Of a DNA stretch of 64,000 nucleotides, positions 52,629 to 61,965 are shown piece by piece (the stretch's first letter is position 1; every line of letters begins with the position of its first letter). Made by a program: the position numbers and the translations under genes. Below the pieces are notes generated by a model. It was not told where the DNA came from. It did not search any database and saw nothing but the letters and a program-made list of their open reading frames with translations. Where the stretch lies: contig NZ_FPAA01000015.1 in the NCBI RefSeq assembly GCF_900116235.1, forward strand, positions 1-64,000, in the 5' to 3' direction. This stretch comes from Marininema halotolerans. Its GTDB lineage: Bacteria; Bacillota; Bacilli; Thermoactinomycetales; DSM-45169.

Positions 52629-53996
52629 ATGCATATCATTGTGACGGGATTTAACCATAAAACCGCACCGGTGGAACTGCGGGAGCAAATGACCTTTACT
52701 GGGGAAGAACTAGCCCCTGCACTCCATCGACTGCGTCATATGAAAAGTATTTTAGAATGCGTTGTGATCAGCACATGCAACCGATTGGAGTTGTATGTGA
52801 TCAGTGATCAACCCCACACTGGATCTTACTACTCGAAGTCTTTTCTCGAAAAAGAATTCGGGATCCCCATGGGGGATTTTGTTGACCATTTGTATGTAAA
52901 ACGAGATGAGCAAGCGGTACGCCATCTTTTTACGGTGACATGTGGATTGGATTCCATGGTGGTAGGGGAGACGCAGATTTTGGGTCAAGTGAAAAATGAT
53001 GCGCGGGTTGCCCAGGAAGCAGGGGTAACCGGTACATTATTAAATCATTTGTTCAAAGAAGCAGTTACCCTCGGGAAAAAAGTACAATCGGAGACGGAAA
53101 TCGGGCAAAATGCCGTCTCAGTTAGTTATGCCGCTGTCCAACTGGGTCGTAAGTTATTTAGCACCTTTACGGGTAAAACGGTACTTCTTTTAGGTGCAGG
53201 AGAAACCGGCGAATTAACGGCGAAACATTTATTTGAGGCGGGTGCGAATCGGGTAATCGTGGTAAATCGCACCTTGGAAAAAGCGGAGGAGGTTGCATGC
53301 CGGTTCCGCGGTGAAGCGCGTTCCTTTACCGAATTGATTCCCTCTCTTCGCGAGGCGGATATCGTCGTAAGCTCTACGGGTGCACCCACTGCTGTCATTG
53401 AAAAAGCGGCGGTTCAATCGGCAATTGCAAAGCGAATTCATCCATTATTCCTCATTGATATTGCCGTGCCGCGGGATATCGACCCGGCCATTCATGATTT
53501 GGATAATGTTTATCTTTTTGATATTGATGATTTACAGGGAATCGTTGAGGCGAACATCGATCTTCGGGAACAAGAAGCCGATAAAGTGGGCGTGATGATT
53601 GAAGAGCAGATGATTCGTTTTGATGAGTGGTTGCAAACCCTTGGGGTGGTTCCTGTGATTACGGCGCTACGTGAAAAAGCGCTGGATATTCATGAGGAAA
53701 CCATGCTACGTATTGAGCGCAAACTCCCTGATTTGACAGAGCGAGAGAAGCGTATCTTACGAAAACATACCAAAAGTATTGTCAACCAACTTCTACGTGA
53801 TCCGCTATCTCGCATTAAAGAGCTATCTGTGACACCTGAAAAAGAGCAGGCTCTTGAGTTGTTTGTGCAGATTTTTGCCCTCGAAGAGGAACTGGCCACA
53901 GAGAAAGAGAAACCAGAGGAATCGGTTCGATCAGAGAGCTGTAGGCCCTCTATGTTACATCCGGCCTTCACTGGAGAAACGGGGATCCGTTCCTGA
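52629..53996 (+). CDS. hemA: Glutamyl-tRNA reductase
   Basis: First committed step to haem: reduces glutamyl-tRNA to glutamate-1-semialdehyde with NADPH. The 455-residue protein opens HIIVTGFNHKTAPVELRE and has catalytic Cys50 in ISTCNRLELY. Other marks are the GETQILGQVK motif, the NADPH domain (LLLGAGETGELTAKHL) and the C-terminal dimerisation helix (VNQLLRDPLSRIKEL). The start is ATG 52629 or GTG 52620; both sites are weak, with GGTGGAG only three bases from the ATG. Bacillus subtilis HemA is controlled by haem-dependent proteolysis. Confidence 0.96.
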   Translation: MHIIVTGFNHKTAPVELREQMTFTGEELAPALHRLRHMKSILECVVISTCNRLELYVISDQPHTGSYYSKSFLEKEFGIPMGDFVDHLYVKRDEQAVRHLFTVTCGLDSMVVGETQILGQVKNDARVAQEAGVTGTLLNHLFKEAVTLGKKVQSETEIGQNAVSVSYAAVQLGRKLFSTFTGKTVLLLGAGETGELTAKHLFEAGANRVIVVNRTLEKAEEVACRFRGEARSFTELIPSLREADIVVSSTGAPTAVIEKAAVQSAIAKRIHPLFLIDIAVPRDIDPAIHDLDNVYLFDIDDLQGIVEANIDLREQEADKVGVMIEEQMIRFDEWLQTLGVVPVITALREKALDIHEETMLRIERKLPDLTEREKRILRKHTKSIVNQLLRDPLSRIKELSVTPEKEQALELFVQIFALEEELATEKEKPEESVRSESCRPSMLHPAFTGETGIRS

Positions 53997-54014
53997 AGAT
54001 AGGGGGAAACCGAT

Positions 54015-54833
54015 GTGTTTGCCGAGCATTGGTTTTATCACTTCATTATCTATATCTATGCCTTAAGCTTATTGTTTGCTTTTTCAGATCTGATGCAGCC
54101 CAATCGGCAGGGTCGTCGATTGGCGTTCCTTTTTCTTGTTGCCGTTTGGGTAAGTCAGACGGCTTTTTTCATATGGAAGACAACACTCGGGCTGATGCCA
54201 GTGCTAACGGGTTCGGATTCGTTGATGTTTTATTCCTGGGCACTTGTTACAGTGACACTGGTGATCGATAGGCTATATGAGATGCATCTCTTTGTGTTTG
54301 CGGCGAACTTGATCGGATTTGCCACCTCGGCAGTGAATCTATTTATTACCCCTTCCACAGGGGATAAGTTGGCAACGCCTTTGCTATCCGAGTTAGTCTT
54401 TATTCATGTCGTCATGGTTTTTCTGGCGTATGCCCTTTTTACCTTAGCAACAGTGTTTTCGATTCTTTATCTAATTGGAAACAGTTTATTAAAACAAAAG
54501 AAGTGGAACCAAACCCTACGTCGTTTCCCGAGTTTAGGGAGTCTTGAAGTCTTTTCCTATCGATTAACGATGCTTGGTGTGCCATTATTGCTGCTAGCTT
54601 TAATCCTCGGATTGATTTGGGCCTATCAAAAAGTAGGCGGCGGCTTTTGGTTTGACCCCAAAATTATCGGTTCCCTCATCGTATTAGGCGTATACTCCTT
54701 CTATCTTTATAAACGATACAGTGGCGGTTGGAACGGGCGTCAGCTTTCATGGTGGAGTGTACTCGCATTTTTGATGATCTTAGTCAATTACATGATTTCA
54801 AACGCGGGACTCTCCTTTCATCGCTGGTTGTAG
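54015..54833 (+). CDS. hemX: HemX, CcsA-family membrane protein
   Basis: A 272-residue protein with eight membrane helices. It belongs to the CcsA/HemX family (SELVFIHVVMVFLAYALFTL, then GGGFWFDPKIIGSLIVLGVY with the WWFDP-like motif, and WWSVLAFLMI). In Bacillus subtilis HemX lowers HemA levels. GTG 54015 follows AGGGGG. It is placed between hemA and hemC, as in Bacillus. Confidence 0.92.
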   Translation: MFAEHWFYHFIIYIYALSLLFAFSDLMQPNRQGRRLAFLFLVAVWVSQTAFFIWKTTLGLMPVLTGSDSLMFYSWALVTVTLVIDRLYEMHLFVFAANLIGFATSAVNLFITPSTGDKLATPLLSELVFIHVVMVFLAYALFTLATVFSILYLIGNSLLKQKKWNQTLRRFPSLGSLEVFSYRLTMLGVPLLLLALILGLIWAYQKVGGGFWFDPKIIGSLIVLGVYSFYLYKRYSGGWNGRQLSWWSVLAFLMILVNYMISNAGLSFHRWL

Positions 54834-54922
54834 ATGAGGGGCAGAGTCGGTGAACAGACACCGCCCGTCGAATACGGGTGGTTTTTTAAAAAGCGGGAGA
54901 AGTTAGGGAGGCGTAACCAGTT

Positions 54923-55855
54923 ATGCGTACAGTGGTGATCGGAACAAGGCGGAGTGAACTCGCCGTTACACAAACCCAGTGGGTGATGAATCAATTGCAA
55001 GGACAACTTCCGTCTTCCTGGGAGATGAAGCAAGAACGTATTGTGACAAAAGGGGATCAAATCCTCAACGTTACCCTGTCCAAGGTCGGGGGGAAGGGAC
55101 TGTTTGTCAAAGAGATTGAACAAGCCCTTTTAGATGGCCGAATCGATCTAGCGGTTCACAGTATGAAGGATATGCCAGCCGAGATGCCTAAAGGATTGAC
55201 GTTTGGTGCTATCACCGAACGGGAAGATGCACGAGATTGTCTCATCTCGCGGACAGGTGCTAGGTTGGAGGAGTTACCCCAAGGTGCCATCGTAGGAACG
55301 AGTAGTCTGCGCCGGCAAGCACAAATTCTTGCGCTACGTCCGGATCTCGATGTGAAGCCGGTACGAGGCAACTTACAAACACGTATGAAAAAAATGATGG
55401 ATGAAAAACAATTCGATGCCCTCGTGCTTGCCCAGGCTGGGATCAATCGCCTGGGGTGGGAGGAGAAGGTGACTCAAGTCCTCATCGAAGAGAAGATGCT
55501 TCCCGCTGTCGGTCAAGGTGCACTTGCTGTTCAGTGCCGAGAGGACGATCACGAGATCATAGAGATCCTCAAGAGCGTACATGATGAGAAAACAGCGGCG
55601 GCGATTCAAGCGGAACGCGTCTTCCTCCATGCCTTCGAAGGCGGCTGTCATCTACCGATTGCAGGCCATGCGGTCCGTGAAGGTGGGGAGATTCGCTTGC
55701 GAGGTCTCGTAGCGGATCCATCAGGAAGCCCATTGCTTCAAGGGGAGGCGAAGGGGACAGATCCTGCAGAGGTAGGACGTACCCTCACATCCGAATTGAT
55801 GGACAAAGGGGCACGGGAATTATTGAATCAAGTAAAGGAAGAGATCGAGGGATGA
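54923..55855 (+). CDS. hemC: Porphobilinogen deaminase
   Basis: Builds hydroxymethylbilane from four porphobilinogens. The 310-residue enzyme opens with TVVIGTRRSELAVTQTQWV. It has the catalytic Asp region LAVHSMKDMPAE, the RR-containing GTSSLRRQAQ, and Cys242 in FEGGCHLPIAG, which carries the dipyrromethane cofactor. AGGGAGG lies upstream. The stop overlaps the next start by four bases. Confidence 0.97.
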   Translation: MRTVVIGTRRSELAVTQTQWVMNQLQGQLPSSWEMKQERIVTKGDQILNVTLSKVGGKGLFVKEIEQALLDGRIDLAVHSMKDMPAEMPKGLTFGAITEREDARDCLISRTGARLEELPQGAIVGTSSLRRQAQILALRPDLDVKPVRGNLQTRMKKMMDEKQFDALVLAQAGINRLGWEEKVTQVLIEEKMLPAVGQGALAVQCREDDHEIIEILKSVHDEKTAAAIQAERVFLHAFEGGCHLPIAGHAVREGGEIRLRGLVADPSGSPLLQGEAKGTDPAEVGRTLTSELMDKGARELLNQVKEEIEG

Positions 55856-57288
55856 TTGGGCGTGTTACCTTTATTGGGGCAGGTCCGAAGGCGCTTGATC
55901 ATTTAACCCTACGTGGGAGAGAAGCCCTGCTGGATGCGGAGGTCATTCTCACTGATGAATCCCTGGATATTCCCTTGTTAGAGGGGTTATCTGTGGAGTT
56001 GGTGAAGGTTCCGCTAGGAAAGCCTGGGGAGCACATGCTTGTAGAATGGGCTCAACACGGGAAATCCATTGCTCGAGTGGTAGTAGGGGATGCCCGCTTA
56101 ACAGGGGAAATGGTGCGTGAGGCAGAGGCATTATTCCAGGCGAAGATCCCTTTTACGATCATTCCTGGGGTCTCTGAACAAGTGGCTTGGACGACCTATG
56201 CGGGTCTAGCGCTTCCTTCATTTGACGAATGGAGCATTGGGACAGATGGACAGGCGTGCATTCTTCGTTTACAACAGTCCGTTTCCCAGACGGCGAAGGA
56301 ACTGATCACCCGAGGTTGGGCGCCTCAATCCGTGGGCTCCTTGATCACCTCGGGTATGGAGATGAACCAACAGGTGCGTGCACAATCCTTGCAAGCCTGG
56401 GAAACCGATCCCATGGATTGTGAGGAACAGGAAGCGTCGTTTTTTGTGGTAAACCATCCTGCACACACACGATTGCCTTGGTTTGAGTCCAAGCCCCTCT
56501 TTGGAACGCGGGTGCTGATCACCCGGCAGGTATCCCAGGGCAAGGGGTTAGCTCACCAAATTGAGGCTCTGGGTGGTGAAGCGATCACCATTCCAACGAT
56601 CCGCCTTGCGCCACCACAGAATGCTGAGGTATTGGATGATGCATTGAGCCGCTTGAGTTCCTTCACCTGGGTGATTTTCACGAGTGTGAATGGGGTTGAT
56701 TTTTTCCTCCAGCGCCTGCGTCAGCAACAGGTGGATATTCGCGGGATGCACCAGGCAAAAATTGCTGCGGTGGGTCCGAAAACGGCGGAAGCACTGAGAA
56801 AGTTAGGGTTGACCGTGGACGTGATTGCCAAGGAATACCGCGGAGAAGGGCTCATCCAATCCCTTGCCCCGCTGGTGAAATCAGGGGAGGAAATCTTACT
56901 TCCCCGGGCAACTATCGCCTCCGAAGTGTTACCCGAAGAACTGCGTCGTCTAGGTTGCCGCGTAACGGATGCGCCCACCTATGATACCTTACCCGATGAG
57001 AGTGGCACGGAGAGGATTGCGGCCATGTTACAGGAGAAGCGCCTGGACATCATTACCTTTACCAGTGCTTCGACGGTTCGTTACTTTACCCAATCGATGG
57101 ATCAGCAGGGTGACCGATGGCGCTCACACCTATCTGGTGTAAAGGTGGCTTGTATTGGCCCGGTGACTGCGAAGGAAGCTGAGAAGTGCAGATTATCCGT
57201 TGATTGGATCGCACAGCCTTATACCATCGATGCTCTTCTCGAGGGGGTTACTCGCTTGGTACATACTGAAGGATTTTTAAGGAGGTAA
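55852..57288 (+). CDS. hemD: CobA-like / uroporphyrinogen-III synthase fusion
   Basis: A 478-residue two-domain protein. Residues 1-215 resemble the SAM-dependent uroporphyrinogen-III methyltransferase fold ([20 protein letters not shown], then [20 protein letters not shown]). However, the glycine-rich GAGPGD motif is changed to GAGPKA and several catalytic segments are missing or short. Residues 216-478 are HemD, with [20 protein letters not shown] and [14 protein letters not shown], which closes and inverts ring D to give uroporphyrinogen III. CobA-HemD fusions exist in Firmicutes; here the methyltransferase half looks degraded and may be structural. Confidence 0.88.
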   Translation: MIGRVTFIGAGPKALDHLTLRGREALLDAEVILTDESLDIPLLEGLSVELVKVPLGKPGEHMLVEWAQHGKSIARVVVGDARLTGEMVREAEALFQAKIPFTIIPGVSEQVAWTTYAGLALPSFDEWSIGTDGQACILRLQQSVSQTAKELITRGWAPQSVGSLITSGMEMNQQVRAQSLQAWETDPMDCEEQEASFFVVNHPAHTRLPWFESKPLFGTRVLITRQVSQGKGLAHQIEALGGEAITIPTIRLAPPQNAEVLDDALSRLSSFTWVIFTSVNGVDFFLQRLRQQQVDIRGMHQAKIAAVGPKTAEALRKLGLTVDVIAKEYRGEGLIQSLAPLVKSGEEILLPRATIASEVLPEELRRLGCRVTDAPTYDTLPDESGTERIAAMLQEKRLDIITFTSASTVRYFTQSMDQQGDRWRSHLSGVKVACIGPVTAKEAEKCRLSVDWIAQPYTIDALLEGVTRLVHTEGFLRR

Positions 57289-57293
57289 TACGT

Positions 57294-58274
57294 ATGCAAT
57301 CATTTCAACGCCATCGCCGTTTGCGTCAAAATGGTTCCATCCGTCGCATGATGCGGGAACATCACGTATCATCGGCGGACTTTATCTATCCGCTTTTTGT
57401 GGTCGAAGGAGAAGGGATTAAAAAAGAAATCCCCTCGATGCCCCAGGTGTATCATTACTCCCTTGACCAGTTGGAGGCGGAATTGGATGAGGTTGTCGCA
57501 CTGGGCATTCCTTCAATTATTCTCTTTGGTGTCCCAGAAGAAAAGGATGCCTGTGGGAGTGAGGCTTACGCTGAGGATGGGATTGTACAAAAGGCAATTC
57601 GTTTAGCTAAGGAACGGTTTCCGGATCTTTATGTGATGGCAGATACCTGTCTATGTCAATATACGGACCATGGTCATTGTGGGGTTGTCGAAAACGGAGC
57701 GATTCACAATGATCACTCCTTAGACGTTCTTGTCAAGACCGCCGTCTCCCAAGCAACAGCAGGAGCTGATATGATCGCGCCCTCCAATATGATGGATGGC
57801 TTTGTAGCGGCGATTCGCGCAGGGCTGGATGAGGCAGGCTTTGAAAACGTACCGATTCTTTCTTATGCAGTGAAGTACGCCTCCTCCTTTTATGGACCCT
57901 TTCGGGATGCGGTTGATTCAACGCCTCAGTTTGGTGATCGGCGTACGTATCAAATGGACCCTGCCAATAGCCGCGAAGCATTGCGGGAAGCGGCATCTGA
58001 TGTTGCTGAGGGAGCCGATGTCCTGATGGTCAAGCCGGGACTTGCCTACATGGACATCATCCGTCAACTGCACGACCGTTTTGATGTGCCAATTACCGCC
58101 TACAATGTGAGCGGGGAATACTCCATGGTGAAGGCAGCCGCACAGCAGGGCTGGATTAATGAACGGAATGTGGTTCTGGAATTATTGACTGGAATGAAGC
58201 GAGCGGGGGCAGAACTCATCCTTACCTATCACGCCAAGGATGCCGCCCGGTGGCTGAAGGAAGCGAAGGAATAA
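57294..58274 (+). CDS. hemB: Porphobilinogen synthase
   Basis: Condenses two 5-aminolevulinates to porphobilinogen. The 326-residue enzyme has the zinc triad [14 protein letters not shown] (C119, C121, C129), Schiff-base lysines K194 ([13 protein letters not shown]) and K247 (LMVKPGLAY). Cysteines rather than aspartates show a zinc-dependent type. AAGGAGG lies before the ATG. Cytosolic octamer in the family. Confidence 0.97.
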   Translation: MQSFQRHRRLRQNGSIRRMMREHHVSSADFIYPLFVVEGEGIKKEIPSMPQVYHYSLDQLEAELDEVVALGIPSIILFGVPEEKDACGSEAYAEDGIVQKAIRLAKERFPDLYVMADTCLCQYTDHGHCGVVENGAIHNDHSLDVLVKTAVSQATAGADMIAPSNMMDGFVAAIRAGLDEAGFENVPILSYAVKYASSFYGPFRDAVDSTPQFGDRRTYQMDPANSREALREAASDVAEGADVLMVKPGLAYMDIIRQLHDRFDVPITAYNVSGEYSMVKAAAQQGWINERNVVLELLTGMKRAGAELILTYHAKDAARWLKEAKE

Positions 58275-58299
58275 CCGATGGGAAGGTAGGCGGTACGTG

Positions 58300-58632
58300 A
58301 TGTCTGAGCCTTATAGCTTACGCGGTGTACGGGTAGAGTCCACCGACGGGGCTTTTCAACTTGCTTTTGGTAATGCCGAACTTCTGCTAGAATCTCCTAG
58401 CCCATGGAATTTAAAAAGTTGGTCGGTTCAAATCCACGAAGTGGATACAAACAGCGCGAATCGTTTGGATGATTGTTATTATCATGGTGGCCAATCCTTA
58501 GTCTTGATGATGGTGACCGAAGGGGGCAAAACCTTACAAGGTCGAGTCGCATTGACTGAGATCGCAGTTGGCCCCCATTCCCGCGCGCGTTTCGATGGAT
58601 TGGATACATTGGAAGGTTTTCAGGCACTGTGA
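58300..58632 (+). CDS. Unknown 110-residue protein in the hem operon
   Basis: Lies between hemB and hemL in the same direction, with 25-base gaps on both sides. A beta-rich sequence: YSLRGVRVESTDGAFQLAFG, then WSVQIHEVDTNSANRLDDCY and LVLMMVTEGGKTLQGRVALT. No signal peptide, membrane segment or metal motif. The start is ATG 58300 or GTG 58297; the ribosome binding site is poor. In Bacillus subtilis hemB and hemL are adjacent without such a gene. A regulatory or accessory role is possible; the family is not recognised. Confidence 0.65.
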   Translation: MSEPYSLRGVRVESTDGAFQLAFGNAELLLESPSPWNLKSWSVQIHEVDTNSANRLDDCYYHGGQSLVLMMVTEGGKTLQGRVALTEIAVGPHSRARFDGLDTLEGFQAL

Positions 58633-58656
58633 ATTAGCCCATGAGGAGAGATAGCG

Positions 58657-59946
58657 ATGGCACGTAACTATGAGCGTTCGGAAGCTTACTTTAATGAAGC
58701 GCAAAAGGTGATTCCAGGTGGAGTAAATAGTCCCGTACGGGCCTTTAAAAATGTCGACCGCTCTCCTATCTATGTGGAGCGAGGCAAAGGCGCACGCATC
58801 TATGATGTGGATGGAAATGAATATCTTGATTATATCGGTTCTTGGGGTCCCTTGATCCTAGGTCATGCCCATCCCGTTGTGACCGCAGCCGTACAAGCAG
58901 CGGCAGAACGCGGGACGAGCTTTGGTCTTCCTACGACAGAGGAGACCGATTTGGCGAAGCTGGTAACGGAAATTGTTCCTTCGATTGAGATTGTTCGGAT
59001 GGTGAACTCCGGTACCGAGGCGACGATGAGTGCCCTGCGCTTAGCACGTGCCTATACCAAGCGAAATAAGATTCTAAAGTTTGAAGGTTGCTATCATGGT
59101 CACTCGGATAGCCTGTTAATTAAAGCGGGATCCGGTGTGGCTACCCTGGGTCTACCGGATAGCCCGGGTGTTCCTGAGAGCACAGGTCAACATACCTTAA
59201 CTGTTCCCTATAATGACTTGGACAGCGCTCGCGTTGCCTTTCAAAAGTTTGGCCACGATATTGCGGCAGTCATCGTGGAACCTGTAGCGGGGAATATGGG
59301 CGTTGTTCCACCGAATCCAGGGTTTCTGGAAGGGCTTCGCCGCTTAACGACTCACTACGGCGGGCTGCTCATCTTTGATGAAGTCATGACCGGTTTCCGT
59401 GTCGACTATCATTGTGCTCAAGGGAAATTTGGGGTAACGCCTGACCTAACCACCCTCGGTAAAGTAATTGGGGGCGGACTACCCGTTGGGGCTTACGGCG
59501 GACGACGGGAGATTATGGAGCAGGTTGCACCCGCAGGACCGGTTTATCAAGCGGGAACCCTCTCGGGTAATCCCCTTGCCATGACAGCGGGTTTGGCTAC
59601 CTTAAATGAAATGGGCCGAGCGGGGAGTTATGAACAGCTGGAAGAACGCGGGGCCCGGTTGGCTGAAGGGATTGCTACCAATGCCAAGGAAGCAGGCATT
59701 CCCCATCACATCAATCGGGTGGGTTCCATGGTGTGTATGTTCTTCACGAATGAGAAAGTGGAAAGCTATGAGCAAGCAAAACAATCGGATACCAAGCTCT
59801 TCTCCCGTTATTTCAACGAAATGTTGGAGCGAGGCATTGCGATTCCGCCGTCTCAATTTGAAGGCATGTTTATCTCGAAGGCTCACACTGCTGAAGATAT
59901 TGAACGGACGATTGAAGTCAATCGCGAGGCACTCCTCGCACTTTAA
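58657..59946 (+). CDS. hemL: Glutamate-1-semialdehyde aminotransferase
   Basis: Converts glutamate-1-semialdehyde to 5-aminolevulinate, PLP-dependent. The 429-residue protein shows the N-terminal [32 protein letters not shown] (the PLP aspartate) and Lys269 in [26 protein letters not shown] precedes the ATG. It ends the operon and is followed by a terminator. Confidence 0.97.
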   Translation: MARNYERSEAYFNEAQKVIPGGVNSPVRAFKNVDRSPIYVERGKGARIYDVDGNEYLDYIGSWGPLILGHAHPVVTAAVQAAAERGTSFGLPTTEETDLAKLVTEIVPSIEIVRMVNSGTEATMSALRLARAYTKRNKILKFEGCYHGHSDSLLIKAGSGVATLGLPDSPGVPESTGQHTLTVPYNDLDSARVAFQKFGHDIAAVIVEPVAGNMGVVPPNPGFLEGLRRLTTHYGGLLIFDEVMTGFRVDYHCAQGKFGVTPDLTTLGKVIGGGLPVGAYGGRREIMEQVAPAGPVYQAGTLSGNPLAMTAGLATLNEMGRAGSYEQLEERGARLAEGIATNAKEAGIPHHINRVGSMVCMFFTNEKVESYEQAKQSDTKLFSRYFNEMLERGIAIPPSQFEGMFISKAHTAEDIERTIEVNREALLAL

Positions 59947-59971
59947 CGACACGAAAAAACCCTTGCCAAGC

Positions 59972-60014
59972 AAAGAGTTGACGTCTGAATTCTACAGGCG
60001 TCAACTTCTTTAAT
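59972..60014 (+). terminator. Terminator of the hem operon
   Basis: GAGTTGACG pairs with CGTCAACTTC around a 15-base loop, with a T-rich tail. Confidence 0.7.
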
Positions 60015-60135
60015 TTGAGTAGGTTGAAACGAAAAACTTTATTACCTCTTGGTACGGCGTACATTCGATGCATCATGATTGAAAACGACAACTAAAAAAA
60101 CCCAGAGGGCGCGTCAGTATCATCCTAGATAAACA

Positions 60136-60176
60136 AAAACGACTTGAGAAACCGTAAAGGCAACTCAAGTCGTTTT
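60136..60176. terminator. Terminator of the sigma/anti-sigma operon
   Basis: AAAACGACTTGAG pairs perfectly with CTCAAGTCGTTTT. It faces the 3' end of the anti-sigma gene and could act in both directions. Confidence 0.8.
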
Positions 60177-60189
60177 ATTGATCTGCAAT

Positions 60190-61095
60190 TTATTTTTCGG
60201 GAGTAATATAAGGGACAATTTTTGCAGTAGCTCCTACAGAGGAACCACGAATGAAGTTCTGATTTTTTAACGGTTTAAAGTTCGATGTCTTGCCCGTCAG
60301 CATGACGCCTAAAATTTTCACTTCATGAAAAGGCTTCGTTTGGTTTTTGTTGAGAAACTTCTGGATGGTTTTATCATGGCCATCGTTATCATATTTTTTA
60401 AGGGATTTAATAAAATGGTTGTATTTTTTTTCTGGGGAATCGGATGGATCAAATCCATAATTACGAACCGTGTCATCCGTTGGTGATGCCATATACAACC
60501 AGGCAATGTTTAGATCATCCGGTATCTTTTCTTTCACCTCTTGGAAGGTGTACGGTTGATCAAAAGAAACGGCAACTTCTGCAACGTGATCGTTCATACT
60601 TGAAACATCATCTAATTCATTGCGGAGCTGAGTAGAGTATTTGTCGGAATATTTTTTTGAGGGATGATAAAAGGTAGCCGCTTTATTCTTGGTTTGTTTA
60701 TCGTACTCATAGGATTTCCCATCTGACGTAGTCAAACCACCTGTGACTAACTCATTTCCATCAATGTTGGCAGTAAGCCAATTATACGAACTCGTAAGGG
60801 TATTCCATTGCACTAGATAACCATTAACATTTTTCGAACGATTGGTAATAATATTCCCGCCGAACATGGAACTATTTGTTGTTACTTGCGAATCAATTTG
60901 AATGTTTGGTTCAGCAATCTCGTTATATAAAAACAGTTCTTCCTTCAGTTTTGAGGAATTTTTACCTGAAAAGTGGTTACCAGCAAAGTACAAAGATACT
61001 ATGGCAATAAGCACAACACACATGGATATCACGATCGTTTTTAGCAATTGCTTGATCTTCGCTTTTTTTAGTGCGTACTTGAGGCTGTCACTCAT
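60190..61095 (-). CDS. Membrane anti-sigma factor
   Basis: A 301-residue protein with a short cytoplasmic N-terminus (about 18 residues, basic), one membrane helix (residues 20-42) and a large extracellular domain. The extracellular part has VAEVAVSFDQPYTFQEVKEK and a C-terminal region VKILGVMLTGKTSNFKPL like the sigma factor regulator C-terminal domain of Bacillus anti-sigma proteins. It begins two bases after the sigma gene, so the two are co-expressed and this protein probably holds the sigma factor at the membrane. No zinc anti-sigma motif is present. Confidence 0.85.
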   Translation of the reverse strand: MSDSLKYALKKAKIKQLLKTIVISMCVVLIAIVSLYFAGNHFSGKNSSKLKEELFLYNEIAEPNIQIDSQVTTNSSMFGGNIITNRSKNVNGYLVQWNTLTSSYNWLTANIDGNELVTGGLTTSDGKSYEYDKQTKNKAATFYHPSKKYSDKYSTQLRNELDDVSSMNDHVAEVAVSFDQPYTFQEVKEKIPDDLNIAWLYMASPTDDTVRNYGFDPSDSPEKKYNHFIKSLKKYDNDGHDKTIQKFLNKNQTKPFHEVKILGVMLTGKTSNFKPLKNQNFIRGSSVGATAKIVPYITPEK

Positions 61096-61097
61096 TT

Positions 61098-61586
61098 TTA
61101 TTTCCTCCTGCTTTCTGATTGAACAAAATTACGCGCACGGTATAATTTTTGCTTTACACTACTTGGTTTTATTCCTAATATATTCGATATTTCTTCATAA
61201 GAAAAATCATAGTAGTACTTTAAATATAATATTTCTTTGTATTCCTCTTTGGTGTCTTGTAATAAATAAGAAATCTCATCTTTGTTTAAAACAATATCAA
61301 ATCCATGTTCTTTATTTTGTAGCTTTAAAATCAATTCCTCTGTTAAATAGAGATTTCTTTGCTCCTTTCTTCTTTTCAAGTCTATATGCTCATTGAGCGC
61401 GACTCTAAAAAACCACGGACGTATATTACTCTCTGTCAGATCATCTAACAGGGTATATACTTTGTAAAACGTATTTTGAATAATATCTTCCGCATCTTCT
61501 TTTTTAGCACCTTTTGCTTGTAAGAGTTTTAATACCTCCTCCCCTAATTGAATGAGATAGGAGGCTAGCTTGTTTTCTGTTTTCAT
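61098..61586 (-). CDS. ECF-type RNA polymerase sigma factor
   Basis: A 162-residue sigma-70 family protein. Region 2 contains AEDIIQNTFYKVYTLLDD and IRPWFFRVALNEHID. Region 4 contains YKEILYLKYYYDFSYEEISN and PSSVKQKLYRARN. The length and domain pair are typical of ECF sigma factors that respond to envelope stress. The promoter region (61587-61965) has no obvious autoregulatory site. The start follows GGGGGAAC. Confidence 0.93.
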   Translation of the reverse strand: MKTENKLASYLIQLGEEVLKLLQAKGAKKEDAEDIIQNTFYKVYTLLDDLTESNIRPWFFRVALNEHIDLKRRKEQRNLYLTEELILKLQNKEHGFDIVLNKDEISYLLQDTKEEYKEILYLKYYYDFSYEEISNILGIKPSSVKQKLYRARNFVQSESRRK

Positions 61587-61965
61587 CGGTGTTTGTTCCC
61601 CCTATACTTGTACAACGAATGAGTCTGGATCAATGTATACACTTTACTATGTGCAGCTACCATGATTGAAACGGAGGAACACGATTCTCCCTAGAACCCG
61701 TAACCGTTCGTCCTGTATCCAAATCATCCGGGAAATTAGCAAGGGGATTGAGCAAAACCCCCAACCCCAATTTTTTTAGGTTACTTGAACCATGTGCTAG
61801 GTGATTAGCATGGTGATATTTGTTAATTAATTTAATTATATATCCTTCCCGCCCTATACAAACGCGCCTCACTTATTTTATTATATATAATATTGGCAAA
61901 TATCCACTTAATTCAGTTTGATTGATGTTTTTGAAATTTTATTAAAAAAAGGAGAGAAGAACTGC
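61587..61965. other. 379-base divergent region
   Basis: It lies between the sigma operon and the subtilase gene. A TATAAT at 61886-61891 is a possible -10 for the subtilase. No gene or strong hairpin is seen. Confidence 0.45.
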
